Shown one piece after another: positions 9,000 to 18,486 of a stretch of DNA of 64,000 nucleotides (position 1 is the stretch's first letter; every line of letters begins with the position of its first letter). A model generated the notes under the pieces. It made no database searches, was not told the DNA's origin, and saw nothing but the letters and a program-made list of their open reading frames with translations. The translations under genes were made by a program, and so were the position numbers. Source of the DNA: Clostridia bacterium. GTDB taxonomy: Bacteria; Bacillota; Clostridia; Oscillospirales; CAG-272. The stretch lies in assembly GCA_017462795.1 (NCBI GenBank), contig JAFTQL010000039.1, forward strand, positions 16,215-80,214, given 5' to 3'.

Positions 9000-10097
9000 T
9001 TATTTAAGTGTTACCTTCATTACATGTCCGCTGTCATAAGGCATAGCGTTGATTATGTACTGAGGAATGTATACCGTACTTCCGTCAGCTCCCGTTGCCT
9101 TTATCTCGGTGTAGTAATCAGCGTGAATATGACCGCAGAACGCTCCCTTTATGATATCTCCGTTATTGATGATCAGATCGTATATCTCCTTATCAACCCC
9201 TGTGGAGAAGCTGCCTACAAAAGAATTGGTGCTATAGTAATTCATAACGCTTCCGCCCGAGCTGAGAGGACGGGTTGCGTAATATCTCGCGTCACCCGTA
9301 TTGAGAGGTACATGGTAGTACAGAAGAACAGCGTATCCCTTCTCTCTTGCCAGCGCCAGATCGTTGCTGAAGGGCTCTACCTGACTCTCCCAAAACGCAA
9401 GTCCGTAATCAAATCTTGACGCGTTCTCAAGCTGAATGACCATCACTCTCTCATCTATCACCTTCGAGGTATAATAGATATCGTGTATCCAGTTGTCCTG
9501 TAATATCTGCAAGCGCTCCTCAAGCGTTGCGCTTTCGTCCACCTTGGCGTTCCAGCATCTGAGGGGATCGTGGTTTCCTATACACGCCAGAACATCGGGA
9601 TAGGGATCGAAAACATACTTTTTCATAAGCTCAAGGTTTCCGTATGACAGATATGATATATTATCTCCTGTGAGAACTATCTGATCGGCATCCTTAGCAT
9701 ACGCGAGGCATCTCTGCAGGTTAGTAGCGGATGCTCCGTCCTTGAGCCAAAGGGTCTTGTCATTATACGAGTTCATTACAAGCTCATTGTTCTCTTCTCT
9801 GTCTCGGTCGTTTATGGCATTGAAATGCACATCCGATATCTGCACTACCTCTATCGCCTCGCCGTCACCCGCGATATCTATGGTGATCTCTCTTACGGAA
9901 ACGCCGTTTACCTTTACCGTTTTCCAAGGAGCTTCCGTATCCGTCTGCTTATCTGTCTCCTTACCCCCGGTCTGTTCCAAGGTCTCGGATATACTGTCGC
10001 TTACAGAGGACGTATCGATGGGAGATCCCTCGTCACATCCTGAGAACAAAAAGCATAGGCTGAGTATGAGTAAAATTATTTTTACATATCTTCTCAT
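9000..10097 (-). CDS. Metallophosphoesterase lipoprotein, tandem copy 2
   Basis: 365 residues: lipoprotein signal MRRYVKIILLILSLCFLFSGC, a Ser/Thr-rich linker to about residue 60, then a calcineurin-like phosphoesterase domain with 'SDVHFNA', 'LTGDNISYL', 'GNHDPL', 'YYHVPLN' and 'CGHIHADY'. The domain should face the outside of the cell. It is a paralogue of the genes on both sides, with the same order of motifs and the same C-terminal 'GHVMKVTLK'. It starts one base after the stop of 10099-11193. Conserved neighbours and diverged loops suggest different substrate preference rather than simple dosage. Confidence 0.9.
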   Translation of the reverse strand: MRRYVKIILLILSLCFLFSGCDEGSPIDTSSVSDSISETLEQTGGKETDKQTDTEAPWKTVKVNGVSVREITIDIAGDGEAIEVVQISDVHFNAINDRDREENNELVMNSYNDKTLWLKDGASATNLQRCLAYAKDADQIVLTGDNISYLSYGNLELMKKYVFDPYPDVLACIGNHDPLRCWNAKVDESATLEERLQILQDNWIHDIYYTSKVIDERVMVIQLENASRFDYGLAFWESQVEPFSNDLALAREKGYAVLLYYHVPLNTGDARYYATRPLSSGGSVMNYYSTNSFVGSFSTGVDKEIYDLIINNGDIIKGAFCGHIHADYYTEIKATGADGSTVYIPQYIINAMPYDSGHVMKVTLK

Positions 10098-10098
10098 T

Positions 10099-11193
10099 TT
10101 ATTTCACCGTTATCTTCATGACATTTCCGTTTCCGTAAGGAACACCGTTAACAACGTACTGCGGTATCTTTACCTCTTCTCCCGCAGGAGTGGTAGCCTT
10201 GATCTCCGTATAGAAATCATTGTGATGATGTCCGCTGAACGCTCCCTTGATAATATCTCCGTTATTTACGATAAGGTCATATATCGCCTTATCCGCTCCT
10301 GTAGAAAAGCTTCCGATGCAGTTGGTATAGAAGTTCTGTGTGGAGGTATTTTTATCTCCTATCTGAAGCGCGCGTGTGGAATAATACGTGGGGTCGCCAG
10401 TGGATATGGGGATATGGTAGAACAGGAGTACCGCATATCCGTTCTCTCTCGCAGTCTCAAGATCCTTTCTGAATGGCTCTACCTGACTCTCCCAGAACGC
10501 TCCGATACCCGCGCGTGAGCCGTTGTCCATAGTGATGACCATGACCTTGTCGCCTATGACTCTTGATGCGTAGTATATATCGTTTATCCAGTTCTGATCA
10601 AGTATCTCCATCCTCTGCTCAAAGGTAGTATTCTCGGCTACCTTGCCCTGACACTTTCTCACAGACTCATGGTTTCCGAGGCACGCCATTACCGTGGGAT
10701 AGGGGTCAAAGATATACTGCTTTGTCATGGCTATAGCTCCCTCGGAGAGATAGTCGTAAATATCTCCGGTAATGACTATCTGATCGGCATCCTTGGCATA
10801 TGTCAGACATCTTTCAAGATTTCCCCTTACCGCAAAGTTCTTGAGCCATGTTCTGTTCTCATATGTGCTCTTGAGCACGGGATCCTTCAAGTCCTCATCG
10901 GTGCAGTAGTTTATGTGTATATCCGTCATGTGGACTATCTCCACGGCGTCTCCGCCCTTGCCCGAGTCTATGGTGATCTCACGGACATTGACCCCGTTGG
11001 ATGAGGTGACATACTTCCACATGTTCACATACTCATCATCCTCTTTATCGGTAATCCCGCCCTGCTCCGTTTGGGTAATAGTCTCAGCAAGACTCTCATA
11101 CGGCTCTGTAGTGACAGGATCTGCGCCATTACAGCCCGAGAGCAGCAGACTTATACTCAATATTAACAACATCATCCTCAAAAATTTTTTCAT
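10099..11193 (-). CDS. Metallophosphoesterase lipoprotein, tandem copy 1
   Basis: 364 residues and the first gene of the trio. Lipoprotein signal MKKFLRMMLLILSISLLLSGC, linker, then the phosphoesterase blocks 'TDIHINYC', 'ITGDIYDYL', 'GNHES', 'FYHIPIS' and 'SGHHHNDF'. The extra His in the last block differs from the sister copies. It is transcribed from a strong promoter at 11236-11264. It is anchored to the outer face of the membrane; the natural substrate is not known. Duplication in place is the simplest origin for the three genes. Confidence 0.9.
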   Translation of the reverse strand: MKKFLRMMLLILSISLLLSGCNGADPVTTEPYESLAETITQTEQGGITDKEDDEYVNMWKYVTSSNGVNVREITIDSGKGGDAVEIVHMTDIHINYCTDEDLKDPVLKSTYENRTWLKNFAVRGNLERCLTYAKDADQIVITGDIYDYLSEGAIAMTKQYIFDPYPTVMACLGNHESVRKCQGKVAENTTFEQRMEILDQNWINDIYYASRVIGDKVMVITMDNGSRAGIGAFWESQVEPFRKDLETARENGYAVLLFYHIPISTGDPTYYSTRALQIGDKNTSTQNFYTNCIGSFSTGADKAIYDLIVNNGDIIKGAFSGHHHNDFYTEIKATTPAGEEVKIPQYVVNGVPYGNGNVMKITVK

Positions 11194-11235
11194 GCTTATC
11201 CACCCTTACTTTTTATATAAGATCAGTATAGATTT

Positions 11236-11264
11236 ATTATATCAGCAGTTACCATCCGTGTCAA
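11236..11264 (-). promoter_or_regulatory. Promoter of the metallophosphoesterase operon
   Basis: Minus strand TTGACA (11264-11259), 17-base spacer, TATAAT (11241-11236): a consensus sigma-A promoter about 45 bases upstream of the first gene. Confidence 0.85.
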
Positions 11265-11330
11265 CCTCCAGAATAGCGTTAAATCTGTACAATTTAATCC
11301 TTTTTTAGCGGTATTCACCTCGTCTGACTG

Positions 11331-11370
11331 AAAATTGGGTGGACGAGAGTGTTCCCGTCCACCCAATTTT
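11331..11370. terminator. Terminator of the beta-helix/solute-binding operon
   Basis: Perfect 15-base inverted repeat AAAATTGGGTGGACG (11331-11345) with its complement at 11356-11370, just after the stop of the gene at 11389. The A/T ends give a T run on both strands. Confidence 0.85.
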
Positions 11371-11388
11371 TATGGGTTGTTTATTTTT

Positions 11389-12858
11389 TTACTTTGCCGT
11401 ATCAAGCGCGTACCAGATCTGGAGCTCCGCCTCAACAGTATTCTTGATAACCGATACCGCGGTGGAAATGCTGTTACCGTATCTGGAGGGTTCACCGATA
11501 ACACCTCTGGGAAGGTCAACGATTCCGCCGTAGTTGGTGTACTGGATCATCTCAACGGTTGCGCCGTCGTGAATTATCTTGAGCATCTCAAGAGAATCGG
11601 GATCCTTCATGGTCTGGTAGGACAGCAGCTCGTCATAGTAGTAGGAAATTACCTGCTCAGAGCCATAGTAAGCCATAGCCTCAAGAATAACGGAAATTCT
11701 CTCGGCGTTGCTTGCCGTGGTGTTGGAGAGAACAGCAAAGGTATTTGTACCTGTACCAATGGTGCTGTAATAGCTCTCTGTAAGCTCGTCGTACTTGGGC
11801 CACGGAACTATACCGTAGTTCAGTTCCGTTCCCTTGAAGATAACGCCCATGCTGAGGTTATCGTCGTTAAACGCAACTCTGCCCGCCTTGAACGCCTCTC
11901 TTACAGGATTAAGATCCGCGTCATTGGGTCCGTAGTAGCAAGCGCCGCTGTCAAAGAGCAGCTGGAGATATTCCTCAAAGGCATTAACTATACGCTCGTT
12001 ACCCGCATTGACGGTGTACTTGCCGTCAGTTCCGAGAAGGAGCAGAGGCTGTCCGGAGCACATGTACGCAGAACTGGGGCCTCTCCACTTCTGGGTAGCG
12101 TAGCCGAAGGTATCGGTGGCGATACTGCCCGAACCGTCTCCCGCAAGAGACGCGTCAACCTCCTTGACCAGCTTTTCAAAGTTCTCAAGCGTCCACTCAT
12201 CATCGTATACGAACTGATAAGGAGACTTTGCGCCCGCGTTGGCAATGATGTCCTTGTTGAAATACATACCGCCGAGCACGCCTACGCTCTGGTAGGAGAT
12301 ATCGCCGTTCATGGCAAACAGCTTGCCGCCGGGAGTTCTCCAGTTCTTGTTTGCAGCCTGATTCCACCAGGGCTTGTCGGTGTCTACGTATGTAAGGTTG
12401 TTCCAATCGTAGTAATATCCTGAGGTAACACCGGAGAATATGGATCTTCCGTGGTTAGCGATAAGATCGTACTCATCGGGGTCAGCGAGAACTGCTGTGG
12501 ATACAGCCGATACGATATTAGCGTCACTATCGGTGACCAGTGTAAAGTTTACGCCGTAAACATCCTCAATAAGCTTGTTTCTGTTGTATATCTTCTTGTC
12601 GATCTCGGATGTGCTTGTATCCAGCTTGTCAACGTGGATATCAGCCGCGTATGTGTCCTGACGAACAAGAACGGTGAAGTCCGAGCCGTCATAGTTGACT
12701 TCGGGAAGGTTGGGACCATCCTCGCCTCCGGTGGATACGGTGTTGTTGCCGTCGTCCGTGTCTTCGCCGTCTCCACCGCAAGCGGCAAGAACGCCGATCG
12801 CCATTACGAGTACGAGAAGCATGGACAGCATGCGCATCATAAGCTTAAATTTTTTCAT
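11389..12858 (-). CDS. Extracellular solute-binding lipoprotein
   Basis: 489-residue lipoprotein of the family 1 carbohydrate-binding type. Signal MKKFKLMMRMLSMLLVLVMAIGVLAAC; AAAAGGAG precedes the ATG. After a Gly/Asp/Thr-rich linker come two-lobe features such as 'YDLIANHGRSIFSGVTSG', 'KPWWNQAANKNW', 'FNKDIIANAGAK' and 'GIVPWPKYDEL'. It should bind an oligosaccharide outside the membrane. As with the copy at 2400-3911, no permease is encoded here. It is the last gene of a run with beta-helix surface proteins and a small lipoprotein, an unusual setting for an ABC binding protein. Confidence 0.87.
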   Translation of the reverse strand: MKKFKLMMRMLSMLLVLVMAIGVLAACGGDGEDTDDGNNTVSTGGEDGPNLPEVNYDGSDFTVLVRQDTYAADIHVDKLDTSTSEIDKKIYNRNKLIEDVYGVNFTLVTDSDANIVSAVSTAVLADPDEYDLIANHGRSIFSGVTSGYYYDWNNLTYVDTDKPWWNQAANKNWRTPGGKLFAMNGDISYQSVGVLGGMYFNKDIIANAGAKSPYQFVYDDEWTLENFEKLVKEVDASLAGDGSGSIATDTFGYATQKWRGPSSAYMCSGQPLLLLGTDGKYTVNAGNERIVNAFEEYLQLLFDSGACYYGPNDADLNPVREAFKAGRVAFNDDNLSMGVIFKGTELNYGIVPWPKYDELTESYYSTIGTGTNTFAVLSNTTASNAERISVILEAMAYYGSEQVISYYYDELLSYQTMKDPDSLEMLKIIHDGATVEMIQYTNYGGIVDLPRGVIGEPSRYGNSISTAVSVIKNTVEAELQIWYALDTAK

Positions 12859-12887
12859 GTGTTTAACTCCTTTTATAATCTGATCTA

Positions 12888-13145
12888 TCAGAATATGTCA
12901 GCAGCCGTGTCGTCGGAAATACCGTCGGTATAGGGCGTGTCGGGATCGGCGGGTGTATTCTCCTCAGTCGTCTGACCGTCGTCCGTGACATCTCCCGTAT
13001 TTTCAGTTCCTTCCGTAACATCAACAGTGTTTGAATCTGTTCCGTCAACGGGTGTATCATCATCTCCGCAAGCAACAACGCATACAAGAAGCGCCATAAG
13101 CAGGCAAGCCGCCAGAATCTTTGTAAATATGTTCTTAAGCTTCAT
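12888..13145 (-). CDS. Small acidic lipoprotein
   Basis: 85 residues. Signal MKLKNIFTKILAACLLMALLVCVVAC with the lipid Cys at 26, then a Thr/Asp/Glu-rich tail without any domain (runs like TEENTPADPDTPYT). It lies 15 bases after the beta-helix gene and 29 bases before the solute-binding gene, all on the minus strand, so it belongs to that operon. It resembles in type, not in exact sequence, the lipoprotein at 402-674. Function unknown. Confidence 0.7.
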   Translation of the reverse strand: MKLKNIFTKILAACLLMALLVCVVACGDDDTPVDGTDSNTVDVTEGTENTGDVTDDGQTTEENTPADPDTPYTDGISDDTAADIF

Positions 13146-13160
13146 TATTCGATACCTCCA

Positions 13161-16001
13161 TTATTTCTTTCCCGCGATAGCGGAGATAGCTGTGTACTGA
13201 GCGTCGTTGAGCTTGGAATATTTCTTACCCTCAGTCCATGTGTACTTACCTGTTGCAGCGTCAAGAACGGGATATGCGTCAACGTCGTTTGTGTATCCTG
13301 TCTCAGATGCGTCCTTAATGTCGGCAAGCTGAGCAAGAGCCGCATCGGCGTATGTGCCTGTGCAAACATCGGAGTAGCATGTAACCTTTACGTTCTTGTG
13401 AGTATCGTTTACAAAGGTATATTCGGAATAGGAGCGAGCCGCGAATACGGTGTTGTGGTTCGCCTCCTTAACATCAACAAGAGCCGCGTTGAAGCTTCCG
13501 CTTACACCGCTGTCGATTCCGTCAACAGCCTTAATGTCGATAAACTTAGCGTTTGCCGCGGTAAGAGCCGCCGCGCTGAATTCTGTGTTTGCTACAGTAT
13601 CTGCCTTGGTAATGAGAGTACCGAAGGCTGCCTTGATAACAGTGGAGCGCTCCTTCTGGAACGAAGAAGTAAAGCGCAGACCGTAGGACGTGCCGTTGAT
13701 ACGCATGGTAGGCTTATCAGCCATAACGGGAGCGTATAATGTTCCCACATCCATTTTCAGCGTTTCGCTACCGAATGTTACGATATTTACAGACTCGGGA
13801 AGCATTGTCTTACCACCTTCAACACCGCCCACAGCAACATCGCTGGTCTCACCTGCTATATCGGCATTTTCGTAAACAGTAATATTTGCGGTGGCAGTAT
13901 ATACTCTGATTGCGATACCGGGTGCCTGAATAACAGAATTATCGTTAAGAATAATGTTTGCAACACTTACGGGGCGCTGGCTGTTATTGAGTCCAATGGC
14001 GTTCTTTCCGCTCTTGGTCTGAACTATCTTCGCGTTATCGCTCATTGTGAGATTAAAGGGCTTTGCGGTTCCGATAAACTTACCGGAGGCATCCGCTACG
14101 TTAGCGTGAGTATATATTACCTGGTTACCGTTGTTGGTTTCGATAAGAGCGTTGTCCTCCATGGTAACATTAAATGCCTCGTCAACAGCGGAAACATTGA
14201 TTATGGTATTACCGTTCATCTTAATGCTGGTATTACCTGTCAGTGTAAGCGCACCACCCGCGTTGCCCGCAAGGAATCTTGCGTTGGGAGCGCTTGTCTG
14301 AGTGTCAATAGTAACATTGTGAAGAGCTATATCAAAGGGAACACCGGGTTTCACGTTCTCATCGCTGAATACAGCACAGTTACCCTTGCAGCCCGCGTTT
14401 GTCAGCGCAATGGTAACATCGGACATAACCACCTTACCCGCGCTTCCGACAAAAACGAACATTGCGCGGTGATCGCCGATAGCATTGTCGGTGGTGACGA
14501 TGGCGTTGTTAACGGTGAGAGCCGCCGTAAGCTTTACAAAGCCGTCAGCACCGTTGGAGGTAATGGTCTTGCCGTTACCCTCAATGATGACGTTCTTTGT
14601 GATCTCAAGGGTGTTGGCGACCTTTGCGTTCGCCTCAAGAACGATGGTGTCGTTCTCCGCGGCAGCCTTTATGGCGTCCTCAAGAGATGCGTAGTAGGTG
14701 TTGCCTATACGGCAAAGCTTACCGTCAGCGGGGACATCGCTTTCGGGAGGAGCTATCTGATAAACAGCTCCTTCTGTAACGCCGTCCTTCTTGGTGAGCG
14801 CCGCGGAATCGGAGAGATTCAGAGTAAAGCTTGTTGCCGCGCCGAGATACAATGCGTATTTATCGGCAGTGTCGGTCACGATCTTGGAGCTGCCCGACAT
14901 TGTGATGGTGGTCGCGGGGATCTTCTCGTATGTATCGTGCTGTACGTTTATCGCATGGTTTGCTTTTGCGTATATCTTTGCGTTTCCGCTCATGGTAAGC
15001 GCAAATGTTCTGGTGGTCTTATCATAACCGTTGTGTCCGCAAAGAGCAAAGCCGCTTCCGTTGTTGACGATCTTGGAGTCTCCGCTCATTTCAATGTTCA
15101 TTGCCTTCGCCTGATCAAGCTGAAGAACATTAGCCTCGGAGGTCTCGGCATTGGAGATCTCAGCTGTGTCGGACATCTTGAGAGTAAAGGTTTCCGCGCC
15201 GCCCAGCATCTCCACAACATTCACGCTGTCGGCAGATGTCAGAGAAGAAGCGCCGCTCATGGTGAGGTTTACGATACCCGCGGATTTAAGCGCGGTATTC
15301 TTTACGCCTATGGTGGAATTTACCATGTTTATATTCAATGTGCTTCCGCTGTCGCTGTCATAGAAAGCGTAAACATTCTTTGTATATACAGCATCGTCCG
15401 CAAGCTTGATATGAGAATTGTTGAGGTTGACAGTTCCCTTTGTGGTCTGTCCCTCAAGCTTGAAGATAGCAACATTTGAATTGGTGTCATTTCTCGTACC
15501 GTTGTGGATGGTGAGGGTGGTATCTGTCAGAGTGAAAGAGCCGCCGTCTGCGTTGATGGCACCAAACTTGTTGTTGTTTGATCTTCCGCCTGTCTGTGTG
15601 ATGGTACATCCCTCATAAGTAACGCTTCCGCCCTTGGCTGTACCGATCATAGGTGTTGTCAGCTTAAGGGTGAGATTCTTAAAGGTGATGCTTCCCTCGG
15701 CAGTACAAAGGTCGGTCATAACATCAATGGTCTTGTTGTCACCCTCGATAATAACCGTCGCGCCCTTGGCTACGACCAAAGACTCATTGTTTCCACCATT
15801 GCTTGAATTATTGGCGATGGAAAAATCAGCTCCGACCTTGATGGTCTTTGTCTCGCCGTCGGCAACAGCCGCGACTGCCGCTCTCAGCTCTTCGCCGGAA
15901 TTAACTGTAACTGTCTCGCTCGCGAATACGGGCAAAGCCGTACAAAGAACGGACGCAATCATAATACATGCAAGTGCAAAAGATAAAATTTTATTTTTCA
16001 T
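13161..16001 (-). CDS. Exported beta-helix repeat protein
   Basis: 946 residues. The start at 16001 gives a Sec signal (MKNKILSFALACIMIASVLC, cleavage after VFA) and has GGAAAGGAA upstream; the frame extends to 16037 without such a signal. The body (about 30-740) is a right-handed parallel beta-helix made of short turns of the type 'LTMSGNAKIY', 'ITMSGSSKIVT' and 'NLTMSDNAKI'. The last 200 residues form a separate module ('MRINGTSYGLRFTSSF', 'FGTLITKAD', ending 'YSKLNDAQYTAI') also found at the end of the neighbouring paralogue. No LPxTG or transmembrane anchor is seen. It may be secreted, or bind glycan or the cell wall. Confidence 0.85.
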   Translation of the reverse strand: MKNKILSFALACIMIASVLCTALPVFASETVTVNSGEELRAAVAAVADGETKTIKVGADFSIANNSSNGGNNESLVVAKGATVIIEGDNKTIDVMTDLCTAEGSITFKNLTLKLTTPMIGTAKGGSVTYEGCTITQTGGRSNNNKFGAINADGGSFTLTDTTLTIHNGTRNDTNSNVAIFKLEGQTTKGTVNLNNSHIKLADDAVYTKNVYAFYDSDSGSTLNINMVNSTIGVKNTALKSAGIVNLTMSGASSLTSADSVNVVEMLGGAETFTLKMSDTAEISNAETSEANVLQLDQAKAMNIEMSGDSKIVNNGSGFALCGHNGYDKTTRTFALTMSGNAKIYAKANHAINVQHDTYEKIPATTITMSGSSKIVTDTADKYALYLGAATSFTLNLSDSAALTKKDGVTEGAVYQIAPPESDVPADGKLCRIGNTYYASLEDAIKAAAENDTIVLEANAKVANTLEITKNVIIEGNGKTITSNGADGFVKLTAALTVNNAIVTTDNAIGDHRAMFVFVGSAGKVVMSDVTIALTNAGCKGNCAVFSDENVKPGVPFDIALHNVTIDTQTSAPNARFLAGNAGGALTLTGNTSIKMNGNTIINVSAVDEAFNVTMEDNALIETNNGNQVIYTHANVADASGKFIGTAKPFNLTMSDNAKIVQTKSGKNAIGLNNSQRPVSVANIILNDNSVIQAPGIAIRVYTATANITVYENADIAGETSDVAVGGVEGGKTMLPESVNIVTFGSETLKMDVGTLYAPVMADKPTMRINGTSYGLRFTSSFQKERSTVIKAAFGTLITKADTVANTEFSAAALTAANAKFIDIKAVDGIDSGVSGSFNAALVDVKEANHNTVFAARSYSEYTFVNDTHKNVKVTCYSDVCTGTYADAALAQLADIKDASETGYTNDVDAYPVLDAATGKYTWTEGKKYSKLNDAQYTAISAIAGKK

Positions 16002-16027
16002 ATGCTGTTCCTTTCCGAAAAAAGTCC

Positions 16028-16174
16028 TTAGCTCCATACAGAGCCGTAATTCACGGTGATATCAAGCTGATTTCCAATACCGTTGTCCGCATTCAATTCG
16101 CCCGAAACCGTAATACAATCTGCGCTGTTAAATTCCATTGCGATCATTTTAGGAGTAATATAATTCTTTTTCAT
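16028..16174 (-). CDS. 48-residue peptide of the KKxxxxPxM type
   Basis: Short frame beginning MKKNYITPKMIAMEF and going on to 'SADCITVSG'. A ribosome site (GAGG, in GGAGGTAAAAGATA) lies eight bases before the ATG. It starts 15 bases after the stop of the interrupted beta-helix gene and ends 26 bases before the next beta-helix gene, so it is inside the operon. No signal peptide or membrane segment. A second peptide with the same layout (Lys-Lys, Pro, Met, then acidic residue, Ile and Thr/Ser) follows the beta-helix gene at 61951. This recurrence supports a real gene. Its role is unknown; a secreted, chaperone-like or processed partner is possible. Confidence 0.6.
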   Translation of the reverse strand: MKKNYITPKMIAMEFNSADCITVSGELNADNGIGNQLDITVNYGSVWS

Positions 16175-16189
16175 TATCTTTTACCTCCG

Positions 16190-18016
16190 TTAATCTGTAA
16201 AGCCCAATACTACATCATACTGAGCAGAGGAATATCTGCTGTACTTACCCTTATAAGCACAGTCCGCAACTACTTCGTACTGGTAGTCGCCATCGGGAGC
16301 ATCCTTAACGTCCTTGACAGCCTCTCCCGCAACATATTCGATGCTTCGAACATTATCCTCAACAACGAAATCGGAAAGGATAAGGAGCTCACATGTGATG
16401 GCACTGCTTGAATAGTTATATTTCGTATAACCTCTTACAGCAAATTGAGTGCTTTCCTGTCCTTCAAGTCCTGTTATGGCAAAGTTGAGTATCTTCTTGC
16501 CGTCTTTTGTTGCGATCATAGAGTTGTTGGTGTCAGACGCGGATGCTGTTGCATATCTGATTCCGTTAGCTTCAAGGATCGCAGGCATAAAGTTACATAC
16601 GCCGTTGAAATCATTGTATCTTGCAACGATCATACCGTATTCGATATCTGATTTTCTGCTGCTGGGAGTAGTAACATCAGCGGTAAAGCGAATACCTGTG
16701 CTGTCCTTAACTGTACGAACAGATGCACCCGCAACGACTGTGGGAGCGTTATTGTTATTGAAGTCGTGTGTTCCGCTTACAACATGATTGCGTGCGGCAG
16801 TATATCCCATTGCAAGAGTAATGTTGACTCCCTCAATAAGCCCAAGGGCCGATATGCTTGTAGTTCCGTTCTTTGTCAGCTTTGCGTTTCCGTCAAGATA
16901 CAGTGTAAAATTACCTTCTCCTACATTAATCGCAGAACCTGCTTTGCCAGTTGCGTTTATTGTTGCTTCATCATACAGGATACAGGTTCTTGTTTTCGCC
17001 ATCTGCGTGACAGTACCGTGTTGTATATGTACCGCATGATTTGAACCGGAGACTATGGAGGATTTGCCTGACATTTCTATGGTAATATTCTTTTCAGTCT
17101 GAGTGGTCTTGGCAGCCGTTGTACCGTCATAAGCACGTACAGAAACACCGTAAGAGGAGTGAAGCGTACCAACAGTCTCGATTTTTGAGTTTCCATTCAT
17201 CTTGATGGAGAGATCTCCAACATTTGTAGAAGATATAGCATTCGCTTGTATAGAAGAACCGGGACCGTCAAGCGTGATAGTGGATTCTCCGCTCATGTCG
17301 ATATTTGCGTCACCTGCCGCATTGATCGTTGTATAACGGGTATAGAGCGTGGAATCTTTCATATTAAGATTAAGCGTAGAACCAGTGTAAGAAGCGAGAA
17401 TTCCCGTAACCGCTCCGACAAACTGAGCATCAGATGTAAATCCAACTCTGGATGATGTCAGGTTGATCGTACTTGTATACGCTCCGTCAATTTTGAATAT
17501 ACTTGCCGCCTGACCTCCACTGCGTCCACCCATGGAGATCATAAATGTTGTATTTGTCATATTCAGCGTAGTATTATCAGCGCCAAATTTGCAGAATTGA
17601 CCATTAGGACCTCTTCCTCCGCTTTGCGTGATGGTACAGCCATCAAAGGTAAGCGTTCCGCCGGCACCTGAAAGATTGCCTATCATGGGCTGACCTATTG
17701 TTCACGTCAAATTCTTCAAGGTCAAGGACGCGGATGCCGATACACTGGCAAGGTCTTTCTCAACAATGATGGTGTGATCGCCACCCTCGATGATGATGGT
17801 AGCACCTTGAGGCGCGGTGATCGAATCGGTCGCCAAGGTAAAGTCCGCTCCGATACTGATGGTTTTTGTTTCGCCTGCGCCTACGGCGGCAGTCGCTTCA
17901 TGCAGCTCTGCTTCTGTGTTTACCGTGACATCCGCGGCAATCACAGGCAAGCCTATGCAAAGCGTGGTAGCGATCATAAGACAAGCCATAACAAATGATA
18001 AAATTTTTCTTCTCAT
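16190..18016 (-). pseudogene. Beta-helix protein gene interrupted by an in-frame TGA
   Basis: Full-length paralogue of the 13161-16001 gene. Codons 1-104 encode a Sec signal (MRRKILSFVMACLMIATTLC, VIAA) and the first beta-helix turns. Codon 105 is TGA (17704-17702). The same frame then continues without further stops to 16190, 504 more codons. The alignment to the paralogue is gap-free across the stop: 'KNLT-stop-TIGQPMIG' against 'KNLTLKLTTPMIG'. The C-terminal module ('VKDSTGIRFTADV', ending 'YSRYSSAQYDVV') is intact. Either this is a recent nonsense mutation, a sequencing error, or readthrough. TGA is used as a normal stop elsewhere in the window. Confidence 0.8.
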
Positions 18017-18486
18017 TGTTTTTCTCCTTTTAGTTTCATTTTGGATTTTTGTGATCTTACGCTAAGATCATTTTACAAATTGTTTTCTCCAAGTAATGCT
18101 CTTTGCGCATTCTTCCTCGCAAAGAAATCTGCTCCTCCTTTCCTCAAAAATTAAATATACCGTCAGTACAAAATGTGAGCCCGGCTTTTTCTCCGTAATG
18201 CGGGTATTAATTATAACACAAATACGCTGTGTACTGTACTGTAAATATATGTCTTGTTATTTTTTGAACGATTTGCCAATATTTTGGTAAGAATCGCGTT
18301 TTGCTGTCAAAAAACAATTTATGCAATTCCCCAAGTAATGCGCGCTATACCTAACATTTGTATATACATGATATCGATCCAACAAAATGTTATTGTCAGT
18401 TATCTCTATATAATTATATCAAAATCGTTTTGCTCAAACAATAGTCAAGATAACATATTTTTTGGACAAAATAACACAATACCGCT
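18017..18486. other. AT-rich intergenic region with possible minus-strand promoter
   Basis: No gene is seen in these 470 bases. A minus-strand extended -10 (TGTTATAAT, TATAAT at 18215-18210) lies about 195 bases before the interrupted beta-helix gene, with only a weak -35. It is the best promoter candidate for that operon. Nothing else could be assigned. Confidence 0.4.

Noticed and set aside
14106-15479. 457-codon plus-strand frame within the beta-helix gene
   Set aside because: Antisense to repetitive beta-helix codons, no start signals, no recognisable protein.
17702-17704. TGA recoded as an amino acid (selenocysteine or altered code)
   Set aside because: The paralogue has Leu there, no catalytic context or selenocysteine hairpin is evident, and TGA ends many genes in the window.
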